Positions 1 through 7,386 of a stretch of 64,000 bases of DNA are shown piece after piece. The notes beneath the pieces are model-generated. The model was not told the DNA's origin. It ran no database searches and worked only from the letters and a program-made list of their open reading frames with translations. Source of the DNA: Methylomicrobium sp051061015 (GTDB lineage Bacteria; Pseudomonadota; Gammaproteobacteria; Methylococcales; Methylomonadaceae); contig JBPFEG010000076.1 of the NCBI GenBank assembly GCA_051061015.1, forward strand, positions 79,489 to 143,488, written 5' to 3'. Each line of letters opens with the position of its first letter. The first letter of the stretch is position 1. The translations under genes were made by a program, and so were the position numbers.

Positions 1-661
1 AAACCTCATCCGCCTTCACATCGCCGACCACGACCAGGGTGGCATTGTTCGGCGCATACCAGCGTTGATACCAGGCCTGCAAGTCCTCGACCTGATAATT
101 TGCAATATCGGACGGCCAGCCGATTACCGGATGCTGGTAAGGACTGTTCGTGTAGGCCGCCGCCGAGAAATATTCGCCGACTTTCGCCTGCGGATTGTCT
201 TCGGTGCGCATCCGGCGCTCTTCGGTCACAACTTCGAGTTCTTTTTTCAATTCTTCGGGCAACAGATGCAGATGCCGCATCCGGTCGGCTTCCAGTTCGA
301 AACTGACAGCCAGCCTTGAGGCATTCATCGTTTGAAAATAAGCGGTGTAGTCGGTGCCGGTAAACGCATTTTCCTCCCCCCCGTTTTCCGCGATGATGTG
401 CGAAAATTCGCCCGGCTTATGCTTGTCGGTGCCTTTGAACATCATGTGTTCGAGCATATGCGAGATGCCGGTGATACCGCCCGGTTCATAGCTGGAGCCG
501 ACCTTGTACCAGACCTGCGAGACCACGACAGGCGAGCGGTGATCTTCCTGGACCAGGACTTTCAGGCCGTTTTTCAGTTGATGTTCCGAGACTTTCGGCT
601 CCGCGGCAGTCGCATAAACCGGAAGGCCGAGCAATATGGCGCAAAATAATCGCTTTTTCAT
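1..661 (-). CDS. M16 family zinc metallopeptidase, N-terminal part
   Basis: This is the 5' part of a gene that runs off the left edge of the window, so only about 220 residues are visible. It starts at the ATG on the complement of 659-661, preceded by GAGGGAG as ribosome-binding site. Residues 1-20 look like a cleavable signal peptide, so the product should be periplasmic. The inverted zinc-binding motif HxxEH is seen as H68-M-L-E71-H72, followed by the family-typical MMFKGT, and the downstream zinc-ligand region is seen as EVVTEERR. M16 peptidases (pitrilysin/insulinase type) degrade peptides; in many proteobacteria two such genes lie side by side. The C-terminal half cannot be judged here. 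It is divergent from ctaB, with about 100 bases shared between the two starts. Confidence 0.93.
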   Translation of the reverse strand, partial: MKKRLFCAILLGLPVYATAAEPKVSEHQLKNGLKVLVQEDHRSPVVVSQVWYKVGSSYEPGGITGISHMLEHMMFKGTDKHKPGEFSHIIAENGGEENAFTGTDYTAYFQTMNASRLAVSFELEADRMRHLHLLPEELKKELEVVTEERRMRTEDNPQAKVGEYFSAAAYTNSPYQHPVIGWPSDIANYQVEDLQAWYQRWYAPNNATLVVVGDVKADEV

Positions 662-760
662 AACTCCCTCTTGTTGACCTAATGTTAGCGCTTCCGACTA
701 TTTCAATCGGCTAGCGTTCCCTGTATTCTATAAGAATTGTACAAGATAGTGTGATTTACG

Positions 761-1648
761 ATGACGAGCCTCTCCCCGGCCCTGGCCTGGAAAAAATACC
801 TGACCCTGTGCAAACCGAATGTGGTCCTGGAAATGCTGTTTACCGCGATCGTCGGGATGCTGCTGGCGGTGCCCGGCATGCCGCCGCTCGACACGCTGGC
901 TTACAGCATCACCGGCATTGCGCTGGCCGCCGCCTCGGCCGCCGCGATCAATCAGTTTATCGACCGCAAGGCCGATGCGGAGATGCGCCGCACCGAAAAC
1001 CGGCCGCTGCCGAAAGGCGAGCTGACCGCCGCCAAGGTCCTTACCTTTGCCGCGATCCTCGGGATCGCGTCGATGGTGCTGCTGATCGTGAAGGTGAACG
1101 TGTTGACCGCGGTGCTGACCTTCATTTCACTGTTCGGCTATGCCTTCATCTATACCGTCTACCTGAAACGGTTGACCCCGCAAAACATCGTGATCGGCGG
1201 CATCTTCGGAGCGACGCCGCCGCTGCTCGGCTGGGCGGCGATGACGAACCAGGTACACCCTTATGCATTGCTGCTGATGATGATCATCTTCGTCTGGACG
1301 CCGCCGCATTTCTGGGCGCTTGCGATCGCCCGGCGCGAAGAATACGCGAAAGTGAACATCCCGATGCTGCCGGTCACGCACGGCAATGAGTTCACGCGCC
1401 TGCATATCCTGCTCTATACGGTGCTGCTGCTGATCGCGACCCTCCTCCCTTATTTGACTGGAATGACCGGTTTGATTTACCTCGCCGCCGCGCTGCTGCT
1501 GGGGGTAGGCTTCCTCTATCTCGCGATCCTGATGATGCGCCGGAAAGACAATAAGACCGCAATGCAGACTTTCGCTTATTCGATTGTCTATCTTACTGTG
1601 CTGTTCGCGGCGCTGTTGCTCGATCACTATGTGATGATAAAACCATGA
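761..1648 (+). CDS. ctaB: Heme O synthase (protoheme IX farnesyltransferase)
   Basis: This 295-residue integral membrane UbiA-type prenyltransferase is expected to transfer a farnesyl group to the 2-vinyl of protoheme, giving heme O for heme-copper terminal oxidases. The diphosphate/Mg-binding motif NxxxDxxxD is present as N64-D68-D72, followed by the conserved RRTENRPLP. A second polar loop follows at about residues 180-200 (VWTPPHFWALA). About eight or nine hydrophobic segments are visible. Length is normal for the family. Its stop overlaps the start of the next gene by four bases (ATGA), so the two are probably translationally coupled. No oxidase subunit genes are in the window, so which oxidase it serves is unknown. 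Confidence 0.95.
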   Translation: MTSLSPALAWKKYLTLCKPNVVLEMLFTAIVGMLLAVPGMPPLDTLAYSITGIALAAASAAAINQFIDRKADAEMRRTENRPLPKGELTAAKVLTFAAILGIASMVLLIVKVNVLTAVLTFISLFGYAFIYTVYLKRLTPQNIVIGGIFGATPPLLGWAAMTNQVHPYALLLMMIIFVWTPPHFWALAIARREEYAKVNIPMLPVTHGNEFTRLHILLYTVLLLIATLLPYLTGMTGLIYLAAALLLGVGFLYLAILMMRRKDNKTAMQTFAYSIVYLTVLFAALLLDHYVMIKP

Positions 1649-2661
1649 ATTTCACTCACCACTTGCAAACCTCCGGCCCCGAGCATCCGTTCGCCGAAAC
1701 TATCAGGATTCTCGGCAAAGGCAAACATGGCTCGCGTCCTTTAACGCAGGAAGAAGCCTACCGGGCGATGCGAATGATCATCGCGGACGAGGTGCTGCCG
1801 ATTCAGCTGGGCGCCTTTCTGATGCTGATGCGGGTAAAGGAAGAAACGCCGGAGGAACTGGCCGGGTTCGTCCAGGCCGCGCGCGAGTCGTTCGATACGG
1901 GCGCTACGCAAAACCTCGCCGATCTGGACTGGTCCACTTATGCGGGCAAACGCCGGCATCTCCCGTGGTATTTGCTGTCGGCGCTGCTGCTCTCCGAAAA
2001 CGGCGTCAAGGTGTTGATGCACGGCGCCAAGGGTCCTGCGGCCGGGCGACTTTATACCGAAGACATGCTCGGCGTGCTCGGGCTGGCGGCCGCGAAATCG
2101 ATCGCCGAGGCGAAACAGCAGTTGGCCGAACATTCGTTCAGCTATCTGCCCTTGGTGCACTTCTGCCCGAAGCTGCACGAGATCATCGAACTGCGCCCGA
2201 TCCTGGGCCTGCGCTCGCCGGTGCACACGCTGGTGCGCCTGTTGAATCCGTTCAACGCCGATTACAGTATCCAGGGCATTTTCCATCCCGGCTACCGGCC
2301 CGTGCACCAGCTTGCCGCGCAACTGCTGGGGCAGCCGCATGCGGCGGTGCTGAAAGGCGAAGGCGGCGAAACCGAGCGCAATCCGGACATGAACTGCCTC
2401 GTGCAAGGCGTGCATCATGGCAAACTGTACGACGAGGACTGGCCGGCCTTGTTCGCCAAACGCCATGTCAAACCGGAAGCGCTCGATCCCAGTCAATTGG
2501 CAAAAGTCTGGCGCGGTGAAACGGTGGATGAATTTGCCGAAGCCGCGGTGATCGGCACCGCGGCCGTGGCTTTGAAGCTGTTAGGCAAGGCAGAGACTCA
2601 GGAAGCTGCGCAACAACTGGCCACTAATTTTTGGCATCGCCGCGTCAAAAATAAATTTTAG
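1645..2661 (+). CDS. TrpD2/YbiB-like phosphoribosyltransferase-fold protein
   Basis: This 338-residue protein belongs to the group related to anthranilate phosphoribosyltransferase (TrpD), usually annotated as glycosyl transferase family protein or YbiB/TrpD2. The N-terminal helical domain (about 1-75, with the run RAMRMIIADEVLPIQLGAFL) and the following alpha/beta domain are visible. The loop that in TrpD carries the GTGGD pyrophosphate-binding sequence is instead ALLLSENGVKVLMHGAKG. This fits published work on the family, in which TrpD2 proteins bind nucleic acid rather than make tryptophan. It overlaps ctaB by four bases, so it is likely cotranscribed, although no functional link to heme synthesis is evident. 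It is not a tryptophan biosynthesis gene by sequence or context. Confidence 0.82.
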   Translation: MNFTHHLQTSGPEHPFAETIRILGKGKHGSRPLTQEEAYRAMRMIIADEVLPIQLGAFLMLMRVKEETPEELAGFVQAARESFDTGATQNLADLDWSTYAGKRRHLPWYLLSALLLSENGVKVLMHGAKGPAAGRLYTEDMLGVLGLAAAKSIAEAKQQLAEHSFSYLPLVHFCPKLHEIIELRPILGLRSPVHTLVRLLNPFNADYSIQGIFHPGYRPVHQLAAQLLGQPHAAVLKGEGGETERNPDMNCLVQGVHHGKLYDEDWPALFAKRHVKPEALDPSQLAKVWRGETVDEFAEAAVIGTAAVALKLLGKAETQEAAQQLATNFWHRRVKNKF

Positions 2662-2670
2662 ACTGATTCC

Positions 2671-2700
2671 GCGCGGATCGCTGTTTGGCACAATCCGCGC
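2671..2700. terminator. Hairpin between convergent genes
   Basis: A perfect 8-bp inverted repeat (GCGCGGAT ... ATCCGCGC) with a 14-base loop lies nine bases after the stop of the TrpD2-like gene, between two convergent genes. No T tract follows on either strand, so factor-independent termination is not assured. Confidence 0.4.
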
Positions 2701-2793
2701 AAAGAACAATGCCGCGCCTTTTGTTCATCTGGAGGGTTCGTCGCCGTCCGTACCGGAGCGGCTCTCACGCATTCGCTCCAAGTCAAATTGAAA

Positions 2794-3915
2794 TCAAGCA
2801 AATCGCGCCGGCAGCCATCCCCTTTCCACGCACTCACGAAAACACCACTCCGGCGTCGTTTCGGTTTTGTAAGTCCAGAAAAACCAGCTCAGATATTTTT
2901 CGAAGGTCGCCAGTTGCGCAGAGGCGTAGGCACGATAACCGACATCCAGCTGGAAATCGTCCATGTGTTCGAGGGCATAGTTGAAAGGACCTTCAGCCCA
3001 TAAAGAGACGACTCTTAAATTGAGTCCGAGGCTCCATTCGCCGACATAAGTCGGCAGGCGCAGTTCCTGGATGATTTCGTCGGCTTCCTGTTTCCAGGTA
3101 ATGGCCGATTTTTGGATGTGGCCATAAATATCCATGTCGATGTCGGCGCGATCGAAACACTGGTAACGGTGAATATCGAAGACCACATTGCTGAATTCGG
3201 GTCCGCTCATAAAACCGGTGTATTCGCGGAATGAGCGGAAGCCGTCATGAAAGACAACCGCGACGTCTTCGGGCCGGCAATGTTTGCGGATGCGTTCATA
3301 ACCGGCCAGATTGTAGCGTTTCAGGACATCGGTCGGAACGTCCCAGCGCGGTTCGTTCAACACCTCGATTGCATGCAGAGCGCGGCGGCCGCGATAGCGT
3401 TCGGCCAGCCTTTCGAGCACATCCAGCGAATGCTCAAGATACTCCGGCCTCGTGTGCCATTCGCAGACATCCTTGATGCCGCCGTTGTCGAAGCCGTTCT
3501 GGCACCCTGGCGCCGCATGCAGGTCGAGCACAACCTGCAATCCATAGGTTTCCGCCCAATCGAAAGCGCGGTCGAGAATGTCGAGGCCGCCGACGACAAA
3601 AGGATGCGTCGAAGCGCCATAGGCGCGATGATAAGGATAAGCGGGTCCGAAAAGCCAATGCCCTACCGGAATCCTGACCGCATTGATGCCGACTTTGGCC
3701 AGCCAGGCAAAATCGGCCTCGACGATAAAGGTATTCCAGTGGTGCTTCAGCAAGGCGTCGGCGCGTTCGCCAAGTTCTGCGCAATAGGTAGTCTCATCGG
3801 TCGCGTCGAGTCCTTCGAATAGGCTGGGTGTAATCCATTTTTCGAGCAGCAGCCAGCCGCCCAGATTGACCCCTCGCAATTTTTTGCCTTGATTATGTTC
3901 GGATGCCGGCTTCAT
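2794..3915 (-). CDS. Glycoside hydrolase family 5, exo-beta-1,3-glucanase-like
   Basis: This is a single-domain (beta/alpha)8 hydrolase of 373 residues. The N-terminal RGVNLGGWLLLEKWITPSLF is the signature of the fungal-type exo-1,3-beta-glucanase branch of GH5 (subfamily 9-like). The acid/base glutamate sits in VLNEPRWD and the nucleophile glutamate in YVGEWSLG; HRYQCF and FFWTYKTE match other active-site strands. No signal peptide is visible, so the enzyme is probably cytoplasmic, which is odd for a glucanase. The ATG at 3915 was preferred over the one two codons upstream because AGGAGA lies six bases before it. It starts 33 bases after the transporter gene, so the two are probably cotranscribed. 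Substrate is inferred from the family only. Confidence 0.86.
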   Translation of the reverse strand: MKPASEHNQGKKLRGVNLGGWLLLEKWITPSLFEGLDATDETTYCAELGERADALLKHHWNTFIVEADFAWLAKVGINAVRIPVGHWLFGPAYPYHRAYGASTHPFVVGGLDILDRAFDWAETYGLQVVLDLHAAPGCQNGFDNGGIKDVCEWHTRPEYLEHSLDVLERLAERYRGRRALHAIEVLNEPRWDVPTDVLKRYNLAGYERIRKHCRPEDVAVVFHDGFRSFREYTGFMSGPEFSNVVFDIHRYQCFDRADIDMDIYGHIQKSAITWKQEADEIIQELRLPTYVGEWSLGLNLRVVSLWAEGPFNYALEHMDDFQLDVGYRAYASAQLATFEKYLSWFFWTYKTETTPEWCFRECVERGWLPARFA

Positions 3916-3948
3916 TATCATTCTCCTGTTACAAACGATTGCATGTGC

Positions 3949-5643
3949 TTACGGTAAAGCGATGCGCCGCTGATGGAATGCATCGGCGGTGGGCTGGTTA
4001 GTGATCGTCAACATGGCCGCATCGGGGAATTCGTCGCGGATCAAGCGCAGCATCGCGACTTCGCCCTGGGGATCCAGCGAGTCGAATGCCTCTTGCAGCA
4101 TGATCCATTTGGGACGGTTCAAGAGTAAACGCACTGCCCCCAGGCGCTGCTGCTGCTCGCGGCTCAGTGACCCTTCCCAGTTTTCGACCGCATCCAACTC
4201 CTCCTGTAACTCGCCGAGGCCGACTTTGTTCAGCGCTTCCTTGATCTTCGCCGTGCTGAAATCGTCTGGGCCGTGCGGGTAACAGATTGCCGTTCTCAGC
4301 GTACCGCTAGGCAGATAAGGGCGCGGCGGCATGAAAAACATTGGTTCGTCATCGGGCAATTCGATCCGCCCGTTGCCCCACGGCCAGAGCCCGACAATCG
4401 CCTTGAACAACTTAGTCCCTGTCGCGGTATTACCATTGATCAACACGCGTTCGGCCGGTTTGACCTCCACGTTAATATCGGCAGCAATCACTTCGCCATC
4501 CAGCTTGGTTAGGCAAAGATTATGCACGCTCAGAATCGGCAGTTGCGATTTTGTCCGAGAAACTCGATCTGACCCGGCATTGGCAATTTCCTGCTCCAGA
4601 TTATTCAATGCATCGACCAATCCCAGAACGCGGTCCGCCGAAGCGCGCCAATTGGCGACTGCCGCCATGTTATCGACTGGCCAGGATAACGCCGAGGCCA
4701 TGTGCTGGAAGGCTTGCGCCGATTGCATCAAAGTGCCAAGCGAAATGAAACCCAGCACATAACGCGGTGCGGAAACGAGAATAGGAAAGGCCATCGACAG
4801 CACCGAATAGCCGGAAGTAAACATCATAATATTCCGCCAGGCCAGGGTTTGCTGATCATAAGCGTCAGAAATGGCCTGAAACAATGTTTTGAACCGCTCT
4901 TTTTCGTTGTCTTCGCCATGAATCAGCGCAATCGCCAGCGAATTTTCGCGGGCCTTGACCAGCCCGAAACGAAAATTCGCCTCGACCGTTTGCCGTACGT
5001 TAGTCGCCTTGACTAACGGCCGGCCGACCCACCAGCCCAGGATAGAAGCGCCTACCGCATAGATAATCGCTATCCACACCAGATGCCCATGAATCTGAAC
5101 TTCCGATCCTGCAAAGTTGAAAGTCAGCGTCCCCGAAAGCGTCCACAAAATCTTGGTAAAACTGACCAGCAACAAGAGACTGTAAAACAGCGAATGGAGC
5201 AACTGAATCGCTTCTTCGGTGACGATCCGAATATCCTCGGCAATGCGGCCGTCCGGGTTATCATGCTCGCCCGGCATGAAGATGACCTGGTATTGCTTGC
5301 CCTGATCCATCCATTTCGAACTGACGCGCTCGGTCAGCCAACTGCGCCAGCCGATTTGCAGATTCCGTTTGACCATCAGGTGTTTGGAGATAATCAGGAT
5401 GCCGGCCACGAATATCAGTACCAGAAATCCGATCTGTTCGAGCAGTCCCGCCATCGAATGTTGCTCGAGCGCATCGAAAAGCCCCGCGCTCCAGGCGTTG
5501 ATCAGGACCGCCATGACGATCTGCATAATGGTCAGCACAATTAGTGCAAAGGCCCGCTTGCGAATGACAGCCTTGTCTTTGGAATTCCAATAGGGACCGG
5601 CCAGCGCAATGAATTGATGAAAAAATCCCTTGGCGTTAAGCAT
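3949..5643 (-). CDS. YddA/SbmA-like ABC transporter with degenerate ATPase domain
   Basis: This 564-residue inner-membrane protein has the SbmA/BacA-type transmembrane half (about 1-330, including the conserved MPGEHDNPDGRIAEDIRI) fused to a C-terminal nucleotide-binding domain, the architecture of YddA and ABCD-type transporters. The ATPase motifs are eroded. The Walker A position reads INGNTATGTKLF (no GKS/T). The Q-loop position reads MPPRPYLP instead of SQRPYLP. The signature reads LSREQQQR. Walker B reads IMLQEAFDSLD, with Gln for the Mg-binding Asp. The H-loop position reads TITNQPT, with Asn for His. The frame is intact throughout, so this is not simple gene decay. Transport may be proton-driven, as in SbmA, or the protein may be non-transporting; that is inference. 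The GH5 gene follows 33 bases later. Confidence 0.88.
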   Translation of the reverse strand: MLNAKGFFHQFIALAGPYWNSKDKAVIRKRAFALIVLTIMQIVMAVLINAWSAGLFDALEQHSMAGLLEQIGFLVLIFVAGILIISKHLMVKRNLQIGWRSWLTERVSSKWMDQGKQYQVIFMPGEHDNPDGRIAEDIRIVTEEAIQLLHSLFYSLLLLVSFTKILWTLSGTLTFNFAGSEVQIHGHLVWIAIIYAVGASILGWWVGRPLVKATNVRQTVEANFRFGLVKARENSLAIALIHGEDNEKERFKTLFQAISDAYDQQTLAWRNIMMFTSGYSVLSMAFPILVSAPRYVLGFISLGTLMQSAQAFQHMASALSWPVDNMAAVANWRASADRVLGLVDALNNLEQEIANAGSDRVSRTKSQLPILSVHNLCLTKLDGEVIAADINVEVKPAERVLINGNTATGTKLFKAIVGLWPWGNGRIELPDDEPMFFMPPRPYLPSGTLRTAICYPHGPDDFSTAKIKEALNKVGLGELQEELDAVENWEGSLSREQQQRLGAVRLLLNRPKWIMLQEAFDSLDPQGEVAMLRLIRDEFPDAAMLTITNQPTADAFHQRRIALP

Positions 5644-5893
5644 GGGTAGTTCTCTATCGTAAAGTAAAAAATCTTGATACGTTCAATACGAAGAAAAGGC
5701 TGTTCCCAATTGCAAGCCAGCGTTGTTCTCATCCCGTCATTTGAAACGCATTGACCGGCGATTGTAATTGAATTTTTACTTTGAAAGAAATGTGTTTTGC
5801 TTGAGCATGAGGAATTTTCCGCATTATTTGGGTTAACAATTGCGTGACAGTCAATTACGAAGTAATTTTTATTGCCTATACCCCGCCCGCAGC

Positions 5894-7327
5894 TCATCGC
5901 TCCCTCAAACTCTCTCCTACATGCTGGATCAACGGACTGAGAAAATATTCGATCACCCGCCGCGTCCCGGTTTTGATTTCTACCGTCACCGCCATGCCGG
6001 AGGTGAGATTGACGAGTTTGTTTTCAATTTGCATCGCGGTTCGCGGCAATTTGACCCGGGACGCATAAATTAATCCACGGTTTTCGTCGGGGATTGCATC
6101 GCTTGAAACCTGAATCATTTCCCCGTGCAAGGCACCGTATTTGGTGTAGGGGAAGGTTTCGATCTTGATTTCGGTCTCCTGGCCGGCATTGACGAAGCCG
6201 ATGTCCTTGTTTTCGATAAAGGCTTCGATTTCCAGGGCCTGCCCTGAGGGAACCACGACCATCAGCGGCTGTGCCGGCGTCACGACGCCGCCCACGGTAT
6301 GGACGGCCAATTGCTGAACAAAGCCGTCTACCGGCGCTGTGAGTTTCAACAGTTGGCTACGCTGACGGGCTTTGATGATGGCTTGCTGGTAACCGGCTAT
6401 TTTTTGCTCACTGTCCTGCAACCGGTCCAGTGCGGTGCGCTGACTGGAAGCTAATAGCTCAATGCGTTGTTTTTCGGCTTCCTGCAGCGAGGCTTTGATG
6501 GCTTGCAGTTTTTCCCGTTGCGTTGCCAGTTCGCCTTCCTGTTCGATGCGGGCTTGTTCGTGTTCCAGGTAGCTGTGGCTGGAGACGAATTTCTTGCCGT
6601 GCAATTGCCGATAATCCTCGGCCAGTCGCCGAGCGATAGGCGCCGTATTTTCCAGTTTGTCGACAATAGCCTGTATCGAGCGCAATTCGGCCTGGCGGCT
6701 GGCCTTGTCGGCATCCAGACGCTCCAGTTTACTGATCAGTTCCAGCCACTCGCTGTCCAGATGACGCTGTTCGTTATCGATATGATGCACCGATATTCCC
6801 TCCGGCGCCTGTAACAGCGGCTGTTGGCGCTTGCCTTGCTGCAGCCTGGTTAGGCTTTGCAAATAAGCGGTGTCACGAGCCGCCAGCAGCTGTGCGATTC
6901 GCAGATCATTGTCAATACTGGCGGTATCGGCATCGGCAACGGTGGCATCCAGTTCGATCAGCACATCGCCTGCTTTTACGCCTTGGCCGTCAGTGACATA
7001 GATTGCCTGGACGGTAGCGGTTTCCATGGGCTGGATGGTCTTGACCCGATCGTTGGGTACGATTTTACCCTGAGCCGTGGCGACGATGTCGATATGACCC
7101 AAGCAGGCCCACAGCACCGCCAGCAATGCAAAGACAATCAGCAACCACATTGTTAGCCTGGGGGGCGGTGAGACCGGGGTTTCCTGCAAGGCCAGCGCGG
7201 TCGGCAAAAACTCGGTTTCGTAGCGTTGTCGGGGCGTACCGTCCAATTCCGCCCGTCGCGCCCAGGCATACCGGAACACGGCGGCATAACGGCGAAGTAA
7301 ATCGAGAATGGCCTTGAGTTTTAGCAT
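5894..7327 (-). CDS. Type I secretion periplasmic adaptor, HlyD family
   Basis: This membrane fusion protein bridges the ABC exporter and an outer-membrane TolC-like channel. A short cytoplasmic tail is followed by one membrane segment (about residues 59-76), a lipoyl-like half (GVKAGDVLIELDAT), long coiled-coil hairpins (about 100-300, rich in Q, E, A and R) and the returning half (LTAPVDGFVQQLAVHTVGGVV). The C-terminal beta region contains the HlyD-typical YTKYGALHGEM. The ATG at 7327 was chosen; a TTG four codons upstream would be an alternative. It follows the exporter gene by about 60 bases on the same strand, and is the last gene of the RTX operon. No TolC gene is in the window, so the channel must be encoded elsewhere. 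Confidence 0.94.
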   Translation of the reverse strand: MLKLKAILDLLRRYAAVFRYAWARRAELDGTPRQRYETEFLPTALALQETPVSPPPRLTMWLLIVFALLAVLWACLGHIDIVATAQGKIVPNDRVKTIQPMETATVQAIYVTDGQGVKAGDVLIELDATVADADTASIDNDLRIAQLLAARDTAYLQSLTRLQQGKRQQPLLQAPEGISVHHIDNEQRHLDSEWLELISKLERLDADKASRQAELRSIQAIVDKLENTAPIARRLAEDYRQLHGKKFVSSHSYLEHEQARIEQEGELATQREKLQAIKASLQEAEKQRIELLASSQRTALDRLQDSEQKIAGYQQAIIKARQRSQLLKLTAPVDGFVQQLAVHTVGGVVTPAQPLMVVVPSGQALEIEAFIENKDIGFVNAGQETEIKIETFPYTKYGALHGEMIQVSSDAIPDENRGLIYASRVKLPRTAMQIENKLVNLTSGMAVTVEIKTGTRRVIEYFLSPLIQHVGESLRER

Positions 7328-7386
7328 GTGCTTTAACAAATTATAGGTTTAAGCGAAAGCCACGCGCTGCCTTTCGCCTTAAATTG

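Noticed and set aside
1741..2496. Minus-strand frame of 251 codons
   Set aside because: Shadow of the TrpD2-like gene, with Gln/Arg/His-rich composition typical of antisense translation.
3949..5643. Pseudogene call for the YddA-like transporter
   Set aside because: The frame is full length without stops or frameshifts and the membrane half keeps conserved motifs; loss is limited to ATPase motifs.
5541..5897. 118-codon minus-strand frame upstream of the YddA-like gene
   Set aside because: Runs from intergenic DNA into the transporter gene in a different frame; no family resemblance or ribosome-binding site.
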